Source: Flaviramulus sp.
GTDB taxonomy: Bacteria; Bacteroidota; Bacteroidia; Flavobacteriales; Flavobacteriaceae
Assembly (NCBI GenBank): GCA_030731745.1
Contig: JANQTJ010000015.1
Coordinates: 1-64,000 of the forward strand
Reading direction: 5' to 3'
Length of the DNA: 64,000 nucleotides
Shown: piece after piece, positions 37,411-46,963 of the stretch
Numbering within the stretch: the stretch's first letter is position 1
Layout of the letters: each line of letters opens with the position of its first letter
The notes under the pieces: model-generated
The model's input: the letters and a program-made list of their open reading frames with translations, nothing else
Database searches by the model: none
Told to the model about the DNA's origin: nothing
Translations under genes and position numbers: made by a program

Positions 37411-38310
37411 ATGCGAAAGCTCTTATTTATCGTTTTATCAATTAGTCTAATAACTAATAATTCTTGTGATGATGGTGATATTATTACGATTGATTTAGAA
37501 TTTGGTGAAACTTTTTTAGCTTGTGGAGAATCAGATCTTGTACTTTATAAAATAAAAGAAGATCCTTCTGAAACATTATCAATTTTAATAAGCGACTATA
37601 CTTTAGAAGAGATGTTTGCTGTTGGAGATAACAAAACGTTTACAGATCAAAAATCTGCAACACTTTACTATAGAACCTATAGTGATGCCTCTTTACCAAA
37701 CGATTTATTTTGTAGTGCCATACCACCTCAAGTAAATATTACATTAGATGAAAGTGATACCTGTACTGCTAATATTACAACAACACTTATGGAGGATGAT
37801 AATGATGGCGTTTTAGCAATTTCTGAGGATATAAATGGGAATGGTAATTTAGAAGACGATGATACGGATGGTGATGGTTTGCCAAATTACATTGATGTAG
37901 ATGACGATGGTGACAATATTTTTACAGCTAATGAAAACCCAGATCCTAATGGAGACGGTGATTATAGTGATGCTCAAGATTCTGATTTGGACGGTATACC
38001 AGACTATCTTGATAGTGATGATGATGGGGATGGTATTTTAACACGTGATGAAGAAAATGCATCACAAGACAATAATCCGGCTAATGATATCACCAACCCC
38101 GAAATTGGAGCTGATTTTTTAAACCCAGATGTAGCAAATACAGTACCTGCAACCTCTTACAGACAACATACAATATTACAAACATACTCGGTTGTAATTC
38201 AACTTAGTGGAGTAAGCCTTACTTTTCTATCTCAAGACCCACTTGAATTTGGTGTTTTACAAAATAGTTTAACGTCCAGTTCGAGATCAATAACACCAGT
38301 TTTTAACTAA
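37411..38310 (+). CDS. Lipoprotein with calcium-binding thrombospondin type 3-like repeats
   Basis: This is a 299-residue exported protein with a lipoprotein signal (NNSC, Cys19). Residues about 130-215 hold aspartate-rich repeats of the D-x-D-x-D-G-x-x-D type ([42 protein letters not shown]), as in thrombospondin type 3 repeats, which bind calcium. The N-terminal third and the C-terminal 80 residues have no match I recognise. It is surface- or periplasm-located in Bacteroidota by analogy. Its stop overlaps that of the Smr gene by 4 bases. Confidence 0.8.
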   Translation: MRKLLFIVLSISLITNNSCDDGDIITIDLEFGETFLACGESDLVLYKIKEDPSETLSILISDYTLEEMFAVGDNKTFTDQKSATLYYRTYSDASLPNDLFCSAIPPQVNITLDESDTCTANITTTLMEDDNDGVLAISEDINGNGNLEDDDTDGDGLPNYIDVDDDGDNIFTANENPDPNGDGDYSDAQDSDLDGIPDYLDSDDDGDGILTRDEENASQDNNPANDITNPEIGADFLNPDVANTVPATSYRQHTILQTYSVVIQLSGVSLTFLSQDPLEFGVLQNSLTSSSRSITPVFN

Positions 38311-38870
38311 CTTGTAGTGGCATTTTGATAAATATAAACTTCAGTAGCTCCTAAACCATATTTTTGGTAATTGGCTTCATAAAATTTCACATTATCATAA
38401 CGACCAAAAAGATACTCTAATTCTAGTTTAAGAACTCCTTCTCCCACACCGTGTATAAATACTATTTTAGGAATTCGTTTATTGATTGCAAAATCAAGTT
38501 GTTTTCTAGCCGTTTCAATTTGGAGAGTTAACATGTCATGATTAGTCATGCCTTTTGAAGATTTAACTAACTGATTGATATGCAAGTCTACTTCCATAGT
38601 AGCCTCAAACCTCTCTTTAATTTTAGTTTTTGGCTGTTTTCTTTTTTGATTTGATTCTTTTTCTAAAACAACACTACTTAAACTATCATGAGAAAAAATA
38701 TCTGTTTTTAAGGTTTGTTTCCCTTGTCTTAAAACCAACTCGTTACTTTTAAAATCAATCAAAAAACCATCATCAGTTTCGATAGTAATGGTATTATTAA
38801 GCGATTTTTTTACAACACCAGATAAATCATCATCCAAAACCAAAACATAATCACCTTTCTTAAAAGTCAT
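38307..38870 (-). CDS. Smr-domain protein with DUF2027-like N-terminus
   Basis: This 187-residue protein has an N-terminal beta-rich segment (about 1-55, [18 protein letters not shown]) resembling the DUF2027 module, a charged linker, and a C-terminal Smr domain (about 90-187). The Smr motifs are complete: VDLHI (about 93-97), and [10 protein letters not shown] (the GxGxG loop) near 145. Smr domains bind or nick nucleic acid, and some bacterial Smr proteins act on stalled ribosomes. It precedes a tiny membrane protein gene on the same strand. Confidence 0.85.
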   Translation of the reverse strand: MTFKKGDYVLVLDDDLSGVVKKSLNNTITIETDDGFLIDFKSNELVLRQGKQTLKTDIFSHDSLSSVVLEKESNQKRKQPKTKIKERFEATMEVDLHINQLVKSSKGMTNHDMLTLQIETARKQLDFAINKRIPKIVFIHGVGEGVLKLELEYLFGRYDNVKFYEANYQKYGLGATEVYIYQNATTS

Positions 38871-38875
38871 AATTA

Positions 38876-39076
38876 TTACTTTTTAAAGTCCATAGAATTA
38901 GAATCATCTTTTTCATTTTCAGTTTTACTAGGTATGGTTTTAGAAATTCTGTAAACACCTATCATCAATAAAACGATACCACTCATTAAAATGTATTGGT
39001 TTTGAGAAGTTCCTGTTTTAGCAAACATAGCAACAAATCCTCCTACTATTATTAAAGCATAATTTAAATAATTCAT
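38876..39076 (-). CDS. Small membrane protein
   Basis: This is a 66-residue protein with two predicted transmembrane segments (about 5-22 and 28-44) and a polar C-terminal tail ending in acidic and lysine residues. It is not recognised. It starts 170 bases from a divergent T9SS cargo gene and ends 5 bases before the Smr gene, so the two are likely co-transcribed. Start and frame are plausible because the frame has an ATG and a normal codon pattern. Confidence 0.65.
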   Translation of the reverse strand: MNYLNYALIIVGGFVAMFAKTGTSQNQYILMSGIVLLMIGVYRISKTIPSKTENEKDDSNSMDFKK

Positions 39077-39209
39077 AAACTATTATTTAAAGACGAAATT
39101 ACGTTATTTTTTTTGCTTAAAAATAATAGTTTATTTAAATATTTTATCGTTAAAATACATTAAATAACGATTAAATGTATTTTTTTCATGGTTTATTAAG
39201 AAAATTTTA

Positions 39210-39217
39210 TATTTTCG
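39210..39217 (+). promoter_or_regulatory. Candidate -7 box TATTTTCG before the T9SS cargo gene
   Basis: It is one base from TAnnTTTG and lies 28 bases before the ATG at 39246, identical to the box in front of the thiolase gene. Confidence 0.35.
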
Positions 39218-39245
39218 CACCTAAGTTCCAACACTCTCAAATCTC

Positions 39246-41123
39246 ATGCTTAAGAAAATTGCTCTCACAATTTTATTATTCTCATTGAATATTGTTATTA
39301 GTCAAGACTTATATGTTGCTGACAATAGTTATCTATACGCCAAAAATGTTGTTGTTTTTGTTAATGATGATATTCGACTTGAGACTTCAACTTCTAATCT
39401 TTATTTTAGAGATAATGCGCAGCTTTTGCAAAATATAGACTCTAAAAATTCTGATGCTGGAGAACTATCAATCTACCAAAATCAAACAACAAATGTTTAC
39501 GAGTACAATTATTGGTGCTCACCGGTAGGCGTTAGTATTAATGGGATTACTCAAGCCAATGTAGACTTTGATGGTTCTAACATTCATGATCCACAGGATG
39601 AAACAGATTTTTCAAATGTTAATTCATCTCCATATTTATTTACCTCAGCCTATAACGGCACAGCTACAGAACTCTCCAACTACTGGATATATAGTTATAA
39701 AAATGGTGAAGGTTATTGGAGTTGGAAACAAGAATTTGATACAGGAAATATTGAAACCGGTTATGGTTTTACACTTAAAGGAAGTCCGAACGTTAATAAT
39801 ATTTTAGATTTTAGAGGCAGACCAAACAATGGCAATATTTCAGTTAGTTGTATTTTTGATGGTGTAGATAATCAACCATCTGGGATACCCAATACTGCCC
39901 AAACTTTAACAGGAAATCCTTACCCTTCAGCTTTAGATTTGAAATTATTTTTCGCAAATTCAGTTAATAATCAAACAGTATTGAATGGCGAAATTTATTT
40001 TTGGGAACAAAAACAAAAAAACTCTCATTATCTGGAGGATTACGAAGGTGGATATGGTGTTTATACTCCTGGTCCTTTGGGCGATTTATTTGATAATGGA
40101 ACTTATGCACCAGCAGCTTTTGTAAATTATAATGATAATGGTAGCAATAACGCTAATACTTCTGGGAATACAACAGATTTTAGCTCAAATAACCAGAGAA
40201 GATATGCTGCTATAGGCCAAGGGTTTGTAATTACAAGTAATGGTGCTGGAGGAAACGCAGAATTTAATAATTCAATGAGGCTATACTTACCTGAAGATTC
40301 TAGCCCAATTGGAAATGGTTCTGTTTTTGCAAAAAATAAAACTTCAAAAACAGTTACTCAAAGTAATGATTTTAAAGTTATGTCACACAATGGGGTTAAC
40401 TATAAAGCTATTTTTGAAAACCCAACTATCATTCCCGAGATAAGATTGCATACACATATTAATAATACCTTCTACAAGGTAAATGTAATTGCTTTTAGAA
40501 AGAGTACTCCTAATAATAACACTTATAATCGCTTTTACGACGGGAGAAATATAAATAATTTAAAAGATGACGCTTATTTTATTTCTGAAGAAAAAGAGCT
40601 AGTTATTAAATCTATTAATTATGATGAGACTGAAAGATTATCTTTAGGGTTAAAGGCTGAAAATAACAATACACAATTCAGTATAAAAATAAGTGAACTT
40701 ATTAACATCCCTGAAAATGTAAACGTTTATCTTTTTGATAATGAAAATAACACATTTACAGATTTAAAAAATGGTAGTTTTGAAGTGATATTAAACAAAG
40801 GCACTTATGATAATCGTTTTGAAATCACTTTCCAAAAAAACATTTTAAATATTGAAAATAAATCTATTTTAGAATATAAAATATTTCAAAACAACAACTT
40901 ATCAAAACTAAAAATAGCAAACCCTAATAGAATCAGTATTAAATCTATTGAGGTATTTGATATTTCTGGAAAACAAGTACTAACGCAAAATATCAATTCA
41001 GATAGTAAGAAATATATTTTTTCTACTCAGCAATTTAGTGATGGTGTTTATATTGTGAAAATTGAATCTTCAAACAACCAAATTTTCACTAAAAAAATAG
41101 TAGTAAATAATAAAAATAATTAA
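39246..41123 (+). CDS. T9SS type A sorting domain-containing secreted protein
   Basis: This is a 625-residue protein with a signal peptide (IALTILLFSLNIVIS) and a C-terminal T9SS type A sorting domain of about 75 residues: IEVFDISGKQVL, then a YIFSTQQFSDGVYIVKI core and a KKIVV tail. That tail directs export through the type IX secretion system and anchoring or release at the surface. The middle part is rich in Asn, Gly, Ser and Tyr with beta-strand character, and has no enzymatic motif. It is probably a surface structural or adhesive protein. gldF and gldG, gliding genes linked to the same secretion lifestyle, are 12 kb away. Confidence 0.9.
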   Translation: MLKKIALTILLFSLNIVISQDLYVADNSYLYAKNVVVFVNDDIRLETSTSNLYFRDNAQLLQNIDSKNSDAGELSIYQNQTTNVYEYNYWCSPVGVSINGITQANVDFDGSNIHDPQDETDFSNVNSSPYLFTSAYNGTATELSNYWIYSYKNGEGYWSWKQEFDTGNIETGYGFTLKGSPNVNNILDFRGRPNNGNISVSCIFDGVDNQPSGIPNTAQTLTGNPYPSALDLKLFFANSVNNQTVLNGEIYFWEQKQKNSHYLEDYEGGYGVYTPGPLGDLFDNGTYAPAAFVNYNDNGSNNANTSGNTTDFSSNNQRRYAAIGQGFVITSNGAGGNAEFNNSMRLYLPEDSSPIGNGSVFAKNKTSKTVTQSNDFKVMSHNGVNYKAIFENPTIIPEIRLHTHINNTFYKVNVIAFRKSTPNNNTYNRFYDGRNINNLKDDAYFISEEKELVIKSINYDETERLSLGLKAENNNTQFSIKISELINIPENVNVYLFDNENNTFTDLKNGSFEVILNKGTYDNRFEITFQKNILNIENKSILEYKIFQNNNLSKLKIANPNRISIKSIEVFDISGKQVLTQNINSDSKKYIFSTQQFSDGVYIVKIESSNNQIFTKKIVVNNKNN

Positions 41124-41188
41124 CCTTTTTTTTATTTCTCAGGGTGCTTTTAGTATTTTAGCAAATAAGATTTCTATTGTTATATTTT

Positions 41189-41464
41189 ATGGAAAATTAT
41201 ATGCTACCCTGTTTAACCAAAAAATTATTTGGTTTTGATTGTATGGGTTGTGGCATTCAGAGATCTATTCATTTAATTTTTCAAGGAGAATTTACAGAAG
41301 CTTTTTACATGTATCCTGCTATTTATAGCTTGATTGCTCTATTTATTTTCATAGGAATAAATTTTTTCTTTAAGTTTAAAAAATCAAATTTAGTTATTAG
41401 CTTTCTGGCAATTATTTCAGTGGCTACAATCATTATTAGTTATATTATTAAAACAATCATATAA
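41189..41464 (+). CDS. DUF2752 small membrane protein
   Basis: This 91-residue protein starts at ATG 41189; the frame is open to a TTG at 41177, adding four residues. It begins with the DUF2752-type signature LPCLTKKLFGFDCMGCGIQRSI (two Cys in CMGCG), then two transmembrane segments (about 43-60, 70-88). The function is unknown, and the conserved cysteines suggest metal or disulfide chemistry. It is 9 bases ahead of the CCC-motif protein and likely co-expressed with it. Confidence 0.8.
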   Translation: MENYMLPCLTKKLFGFDCMGCGIQRSIHLIFQGEFTEAFYMYPAIYSLIALFIFIGINFFFKFKKSNLVISFLAIISVATIIISYIIKTII

Positions 41465-41473
41465 AAATTACAC

Positions 41474-41800
41474 ATGGAACAACAAAAACTCAACCCAACA
41501 CTTGTCTACGTTTTAGCTATTTTAGGTCTTTTATGCTGCTGCTTTGGTGGCCTTGGTTTTATACTTGCAGGAATAGCTTTTATTATTGCTTACAACAAAT
41601 TAAATGTAGTTAAACAAAACCCTGAAAATTATGAACCTGTAAGTGTCAAATCAATGAATACTGCTAAAATTGTAGCATTAGTGATTTTAATAATTAATAT
41701 TTTGTACTTAGCAAAAGTAATCTATTCAATTTCAACTGTTGGTTGGGACGAAATGATGGAACAATCTAGACAAATAATGGAGCAATATCAAAATCAATAA
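41474..41800 (+). CDS. CCC motif membrane protein
   Basis: This 108-residue protein has two transmembrane segments. The first (about 10-35) contains the triple cysteine LLCCCFGGLGF, the defining mark of a small Bacteroidota family, and the second is at about 68-85. The C-terminal tail is polar. The function is not known. It pairs with the DUF2752 gene just upstream, and a terminator begins 16 bases after its stop. Confidence 0.8.
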   Translation: MEQQKLNPTLVYVLAILGLLCCCFGGLGFILAGIAFIIAYNKLNVVKQNPENYEPVSVKSMNTAKIVALVILIINILYLAKVIYSISTVGWDEMMEQSRQIMEQYQNQ

Positions 41801-41815
41801 TTTTAATATTTTTCA

Positions 41816-41850
41816 AATAAAGAAGGCGACAAATGGTCGCCTTCTTTATT
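41816..41850. terminator. Bidirectional terminator between CCC protein and rocD
   Basis: Fifteen-base arms AATAAAGAAGGCGAC and GTCGCCTTCTTTATT pair perfectly around a 5-base loop. It is placed between convergent genes. Confidence 0.9.
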
Positions 41851-41858
41851 ATTAATTA

Positions 41859-43139
41859 TTATTTCTCAAACGCTTTTAGTGTTTTAGTTATAATGCTTAC
41901 ACAATCGAGTAATTGATCTTCTGACATAACCAAAGGTGGAGCAAAACGAATAATATTACCGTGGGTAGGTTTAGCTAATAAGCCATTATCTCGCAATGCT
42001 AAACAAATTTTCCACGCTGTATCACTTGCTTCATCATCGTTAACAACTATCGCATTTAACAAACCTTTTCCTCTTACTAGTTTAACTATTTTACTGGTAG
42101 CTATATATTTATTCAACTCACTTCTAAATAAATTGCCTAAAATAAACGCATTTTCAGCAAGTTTTTCATCTCTAACAACCTCTAAAGCAGCCATAGCAAC
42201 TGCAGCAGCAACTGGGTTACCACCAAAAGTACTGCCGTGATTTCCTGGTTTAATAACCTTCATAACAGAATCATTTGCTAAAACAGCTGATACTGGATAA
42301 ACACCTCCACTAATGGCTTTACCTAAAATTAAAACATCTGGCTTTACATCAGGAGAGTTCGAACAGTTTTTATTTTCACAAGAACAATTACCACAGGTTG
42401 CTAATAAGCGTCCGGTACGCGCAATACCAGTTTGCACTTCATCAGCTATCAATAATACATTGTATTGCTCGCATAAGGCCTTAGCTTTAATGAGATAATC
42501 ATCACTTGGAACATAAACACCAGCTTCACCTTGTATAGGTTCTACTAAAAAACCTGCTACATTTGGGTTGCTTTTTAAAGCATCTTCTAAAGCAATTATA
42601 TTATCGTATTCAATTTTTATAAAGCCTTTAGTATATGGACCAAAATTTTCTCGTGCTACTGGGTCGTTTGAGAATGAAATAATAGTGGTAGTACGCCCGT
42701 GGAAATTATTATCGCAAACAATAATTTCGGCTTCATTTTCATGAATACCTTTTACTTCATAAGCCCATTTTCTACAAAGTTTCAAAGCAGTTTCAACAGC
42801 TTCAGCACCTGTATTCATTGGTAACAATTTATCAAATCCAAAAAACTCGCAGGCAAATTTTTCGTATTTCCCAAGCATATCATTATGAAACGCTCGAGAT
42901 GTTAAGGCTAATGTTTGTGCTTGATGCACCATTGCATTAACAATTTTTGGGTGAGAATGCCCTTGATTTACTGCGGAGTAAGCAGATAAAAAATCATAAT
43001 ATTTTTTACCTTCTAAATCCCAAACATACACACCTTCTCCTCTATTTAACACAACTGGCAGTGGGTGATAATTGTGCGCACCATACTTGTTTTCTAAATC
43101 GATCGCTTGTTGCGAAGTTAATTGGTCTAAAACAGCCAT
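41859..43139 (-). CDS. rocD: Ornithine--oxo-acid transaminase with a four-cysteine insertion
   Basis: This 426-residue class III aminotransferase converts ornithine to glutamate semialdehyde. The PLP-lysine is Lys274 in LILGKAISGG, the cofactor-binding motif is MNTGAEA (108-114), and ADEVQTG (232-238) holds the PLP aspartate. It is a few residues longer than usual, because between GRLLA and VKPD there is a segment with Cys249, Cys252, Cys254 and Cys259 (C-x2-C-x-C-x4-C) instead of the typical short CDHE-like link. The spacing suggests metal binding, but this is inference. It is divergent from rlmD. Confidence 0.93.
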   Translation of the reverse strand: MAVLDQLTSQQAIDLENKYGAHNYHPLPVVLNRGEGVYVWDLEGKKYYDFLSAYSAVNQGHSHPKIVNAMVHQAQTLALTSRAFHNDMLGKYEKFACEFFGFDKLLPMNTGAEAVETALKLCRKWAYEVKGIHENEAEIIVCDNNFHGRTTTIISFSNDPVARENFGPYTKGFIKIEYDNIIALEDALKSNPNVAGFLVEPIQGEAGVYVPSDDYLIKAKALCEQYNVLLIADEVQTGIARTGRLLATCGNCSCENKNCSNSPDVKPDVLILGKAISGGVYPVSAVLANDSVMKVIKPGNHGSTFGGNPVAAAVAMAALEVVRDEKLAENAFILGNLFRSELNKYIATSKIVKLVRGKGLLNAIVVNDDEASDTAWKICLALRDNGLLAKPTHGNIIRFAPPLVMSEDQLLDCVSIITKTLKAFEK

Positions 43140-43353
43140 TTTAATTTAAATTAAATTTATAAAATAACCATTCCTACTGTACCTTTATTCTTTCGAAGTA
43201 TCCGAAAAAGCAGCGTGGGAGAGAAATCATCCCTAGGGCTTGCAAGTTACTAAATATTCTTTGCTATATAAAATATTAAAAAAGTGTATTGTTTTAAATT
43301 AAAGCATCAAAAAAAATCATAAATCATATTTCAATAATAGTCAATCCTTTCAT

Positions 43354-43361
43354 TACTTTTG
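43354..43361 (+). promoter_or_regulatory. Candidate -7 box TACTTTTG before rlmD
   Basis: An exact match to TAnnTTTG lies only 4 bases before the ATG at 43366. If used, the mRNA would be leaderless or nearly so. It may also be a chance match in AT-rich sequence. Confidence 0.35.
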
Positions 43362-43365
43362 CAGC

Positions 43366-44778
43366 ATGTCTAAAAGAAGAGCAAAAAAACAAGTTTTTGA
43401 AAATATTGAGGTTTTAGATGCTGGCGCTAAAGGAAAAACTATAGCAAAAGCACCTGATGGGAAAGTTATTTTTCTACCAAATGCAGTACCAGGTGATGTG
43501 GTAGATGTGCAAACTTTTAAAAAACGAACGGCATATTACGAAGGAAAAGCAACCGTTTTTCATAAACTTTCTGACAAAAGAACACAACCCCTATGCGAGC
43601 ATTTTGGTGTTTGTGGCGGCTGCAAATGGCAAGACATGGCCTATGAGCATCAATTGTACTATAAACAAAAGGAAGTAACTAATAACTTAACTAGGATTGG
43701 ACATTTAAAACTACCCGAAGTAACGCCAATTTTAGGTTGTGAAAACCAATATTATTATCGCAATAAAATGGAGTTTTCATTTAGTGATAGCCGTTGGTTA
43801 ACTTTGGAAGAAATTCAATCAGAAGGAGATTTAGGAGACAAAAATGCTCTAGGGTTTCATATCCCTGGTATGTGGGATAAAATTTTAGACTTAAACACAT
43901 GCCATCTTCAAGCAGCCCCATCAAATGCGATAAGAAATAGTGTAAAACAATTTGCCATTGAAAATGAATTAGAGTTTTTTAATACCCGAAACCAAACTGG
44001 CTTATTGCGTACAATGATGATTCGCACGTCTAGTACTGGAGATATTATGGTAATGATTCAATTTTTTAAAGAAGATAAAGCAAAACGCGAATTAATACTC
44101 GATTTTCTTTCTGAAACTTTTCCAGAGATTACCTCTTTACAATATGTTATTAATGGAAAAGCCAATGATACGATTTACGACCAAGAAGTGATTTGTTATA
44201 AAGGAAATGACCATATTTTTGAAGAAATGGAAGGTTTGAAATTCAAAATAAACGCCAAGTCCTTTTATCAAACCAATTCAGCACAAGCTTTTGAATTGTA
44301 TAAAATAACACGAGATTTTGCAGAATTAACAGGGAATGAGTTGGTTTACGATTTATATACAGGTACTGGTACTATTGCACAATTTGTTGCTAAACAAGCT
44401 AAAAAGGTTATTGGTGTTGAAGCGGTTCCAGATGCTATAACTGCTGCAAAAGAAAACGCACAATTAAACCATATAAATAACGTTGAATTCTTTGTAGGAG
44501 ACATGAAAAATATTTTCAACGCAGAATTTATTAAAACGCATGGAGACCCAGATGTCATTATCACAGATCCACCTCGCGATGGAATGCATAAAGATGTGGT
44601 ACAACAAATATTAAATATCACGCCAAGAAAAGTGGTTTATGTAAGTTGTAACAGTGCAACACAGGCTAGAGATTTAGCCTTAATGGATGCGCAATATAAA
44701 GTTATAAAAACACAAGCAGTTGATATGTTTCCTCAAACGTTTCATGTAGAAAATGTAGTGCTTTTGGAGCGTCGTTAA
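43366..44778 (+). CDS. rlmD: 23S rRNA (uracil-5-)-methyltransferase RlmD/RumA-type
   Basis: This 470-residue SAM-dependent enzyme methylates a uridine in 23S rRNA. The four cysteines for a [4Fe-4S] cluster are Cys77, Cys83, Cys86 (CEHFGVCGGC) and Cys179. A TRAM-type N-terminal domain precedes them. The SAM motif is YTGTGTI, and the catalytic cysteine is in VYVSCNSATQARD near residue 430. The C-terminal motif DMFPQT is also present. It is the first gene of a + unit with DUF6452 and DUF6048 proteins. Confidence 0.9.
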   Translation: MSKRRAKKQVFENIEVLDAGAKGKTIAKAPDGKVIFLPNAVPGDVVDVQTFKKRTAYYEGKATVFHKLSDKRTQPLCEHFGVCGGCKWQDMAYEHQLYYKQKEVTNNLTRIGHLKLPEVTPILGCENQYYYRNKMEFSFSDSRWLTLEEIQSEGDLGDKNALGFHIPGMWDKILDLNTCHLQAAPSNAIRNSVKQFAIENELEFFNTRNQTGLLRTMMIRTSSTGDIMVMIQFFKEDKAKRELILDFLSETFPEITSLQYVINGKANDTIYDQEVICYKGNDHIFEEMEGLKFKINAKSFYQTNSAQAFELYKITRDFAELTGNELVYDLYTGTGTIAQFVAKQAKKVIGVEAVPDAITAAKENAQLNHINNVEFFVGDMKNIFNAEFIKTHGDPDVIITDPPRDGMHKDVVQQILNITPRKVVYVSCNSATQARDLALMDAQYKVIKTQAVDMFPQTFHVENVVLLERR

Positions 44779-44796
44779 TTGATATTAAAAATAAAA

Positions 44797-45339
44797 ATGA
44801 AATACTTTAAAATTCTAATAATTCCAATAATATTAATAGCTGTTATATCAAGCAGTTGCGAACGTGATGATATTTGTCCGGATAGCACACCTACGACACC
44901 TCGTGTTATTATAGATATGTTTGATTTTGAAAATCAAGAAAGCAGTAAAAATGTATTCGGATTACTTGCTGCTGGAATTGATAACGATTTCATTTTAACT
45001 GGATATAACATAGTAACTACTAATGAGCTTGTTTTACCATTAAAAACCGATGAAAACTCTACACAATATGTGCTTATTCAAGATGCTTCTTTAAACGATA
45101 ACGGGACACCAGATGATACAACAGACGATTTTTATAATGGCAATGCAGATGTAATTACACTTAGTTATAGTCGTAGAGAAGTTTATGTATCGCGTGCATG
45201 TGGTTATAAAACAATTTTTGAAAACGTTACTTTAACCATTGAAGATGATGGTGATAATTGGATACTTTCACAACAACCATTAAATCCCAACCAATCTGTA
45301 GAAGATGAAACAACAGCCCACTTTAACATATTTCATTAG
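44797..45339 (+). CDS. DUF6452 family lipoprotein
   Basis: This 180-residue lipoprotein (ATG 44797, signal ending SSSC with Cys21) starts just after rlmD; the frame is open back to a TTG directly after the rlmD stop. The mature part is rich in Asp and Asn with no recognisable enzymatic motif and probably forms beta strands. The pair DUF6452-DUF6048 next to rlmD is, to my knowledge, a recurring flavobacterial arrangement. The gene overlaps the next by 35 bases. Function is unknown. Confidence 0.75.
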   Translation: MKYFKILIIPIILIAVISSSCERDDICPDSTPTTPRVIIDMFDFENQESSKNVFGLLAAGIDNDFILTGYNIVTTNELVLPLKTDENSTQYVLIQDASLNDNGTPDDTTDDFYNGNADVITLSYSRREVYVSRACGYKTIFENVTLTIEDDGDNWILSQQPLNPNQSVEDETTAHFNIFH

Positions 45340-46030
45340 CGGTTTAATGTTAGTTTTTTGTGTGTTTGTTAATGCACAAAATGACAGCATTATGAGCACA
45401 CCAAAAGACTCCTTAATCATAAAAGAAAAATACGGACTTCGTATTGGTGGCGATTTAAGTAAATTGGCCCGTTCCTTTTTTGATGATGATTATAGCGGTT
45501 TCGAACTTATGGCCGATTTTCGCTTAAAAAAGAAACTTTACATTGCCAGTGAAATAGGTTTTGAAAATAAAAATACCATCAACGATTATCTCGATATCAC
45601 TACAAAAGGAAGCTACATAAAAGGTGGTATCGATTACAATTCGTATCAAAATTGGCTTGATATGGATAATATGATTTATTTTGGTTTCCGTGTTGGAGCC
45701 AGTTCGTTTAGTCATGATTTAAATAGCTATAGTATATACAGCACTAATCAATACTGGGCACCACAATTATCTTCAAATACCACACAAGAATTTAATGGTT
45801 TAACAGCTTTTTGGGCAGAAATCATATTGGGTTTAAAAGTAGAACTATTTAATAATTTGTATATGGGCGTAAATGTGCAATTAAAAATGCTAGTTGCAGA
45901 GAGCGAACCTAATAATTTTGAAACCGTTTATATTCCTGGTTTTGGTAAAACCTACGATAGCAGCAACATCGGCACAGGCTACAGTTATTTTCTATCATAT
46001 AGAATCCCTTTGTATCAGAAAACAAAATAG
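45305..46030 (+). CDS. DUF6048 family outer-membrane protein
   Basis: This 241-residue protein has a signal peptide (FISGLMLVFCVFVNAQ) and then strands alternating polar/aromatic (SKLARSFFDDDYSG, KLYIASEIGFENK, YFGFRVGASSF, YLSYRIPLYQK), typical of a beta-barrel. ATG 45305 gives the signal, and the overlap with DUF6452 suggests translational coupling. It has no enzymatic motif. It may be a partner of the DUF6452 lipoprotein at the outer membrane; this is inference from gene order. Confidence 0.75.
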   Translation: MKQQPTLTYFISGLMLVFCVFVNAQNDSIMSTPKDSLIIKEKYGLRIGGDLSKLARSFFDDDYSGFELMADFRLKKKLYIASEIGFENKNTINDYLDITTKGSYIKGGIDYNSYQNWLDMDNMIYFGFRVGASSFSHDLNSYSIYSTNQYWAPQLSSNTTQEFNGLTAFWAEIILGLKVELFNNLYMGVNVQLKMLVAESEPNNFETVYIPGFGKTYDSSNIGTGYSYFLSYRIPLYQKTK

Positions 46031-46075
46031 TTCGTATAAAATAATATCTTTACAATAATTATTCAATTTTTAGTA

Positions 46076-46963
46076 ATGCAAAAAAACACTTACAAAATTG
46101 CCGTTATTCAACTAAACCTAAATAATACTCCTGAAAATAATCTTATAAAATGTATACATTGGGTAAAAGATGCTGCTAAAAAAGGAGCTGAAGTTATATC
46201 ATTGCCGGAACTCTATAGTAGCCATTATTTTTGCCAGAGTGAAGATGTTGATAATTTCGCTTTTGCAGAACCTTTATACAGCACTTCTTTTAATGCTTTT
46301 AGTGCTTTAGCAAAAGAGTTAGGAGTTGTTATTATTGTCCCGTTTTTTGAAAAAAGAATGGCTGGGGTTTATCATAACAGCGCTTATATTATTGATACGG
46401 ATGGTTCTGAAGCCGGTTTATACAGAAAAATGCATATTCCGGATGACCCACATTTTTACGAGAAATTCTATTTCACACCTGGCGATATTGGTTTCAAATC
46501 TTTCCCTACCAAAAAAGGAAATATTGGTACTTTAATTTGTTGGGATCAGTGGTACCCCGAAGCAGCCAGATTAACAGCTTTACAAGGTGCTGAAGTTTTA
46601 TTTTACCCAACCGCTATTGGTTGGCATCCTCAAGAAAAAGCTGAATTTGGCCAAAACCAACAAGGTGCTTGGATGAATGTTATGCGGGGTCATGCCGTAG
46701 CTAATGGTATTTATGTTGCCGCAGCTAATCGCATTGGTTTAGAAAAATACCTACCAGATACACATGGTATCGAATTTTGGGGTTCTTCATTTATTGCAGG
46801 ACCACAAGGTGAAATTTTAGCGCAAGCTTCTGTTGATAAAGAAGAAATTTTAATAGCTGAAGTAGATTTAAAGTTACAAGAAAACGTTCGTCAAAACTGG
46901 CCTTTTTTACGTGACAGACGTATTGATAAATATGGTGACATCACTAAAAGAGTTATTGATTAA
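46076..46963 (+). CDS. aguB: N-carbamoylputrescine amidase
   Basis: This 295-residue nitrilase-family enzyme hydrolyses N-carbamoylputrescine to putrescine. The Glu-Lys-Cys catalytic set is Glu45 in SLPELY, Lys118 in LYRKMHIPD and Cys155 in LICWDQWYPE. The IPDDPHFYEKFYF segment is typical of AguB. The downstream gene is agmatine deiminase, and its ATG overlaps the stop (TAATG), so both steps from agmatine to putrescine are together. The direct product feeds polyamine metabolism. Confidence 0.93.
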   Translation: MQKNTYKIAVIQLNLNNTPENNLIKCIHWVKDAAKKGAEVISLPELYSSHYFCQSEDVDNFAFAEPLYSTSFNAFSALAKELGVVIIVPFFEKRMAGVYHNSAYIIDTDGSEAGLYRKMHIPDDPHFYEKFYFTPGDIGFKSFPTKKGNIGTLICWDQWYPEAARLTALQGAEVLFYPTAIGWHPQEKAEFGQNQQGAWMNVMRGHAVANGIYVAAANRIGLEKYLPDTHGIEFWGSSFIAGPQGEILAQASVDKEEILIAEVDLKLQENVRQNWPFLRDRRIDKYGDITKRVID

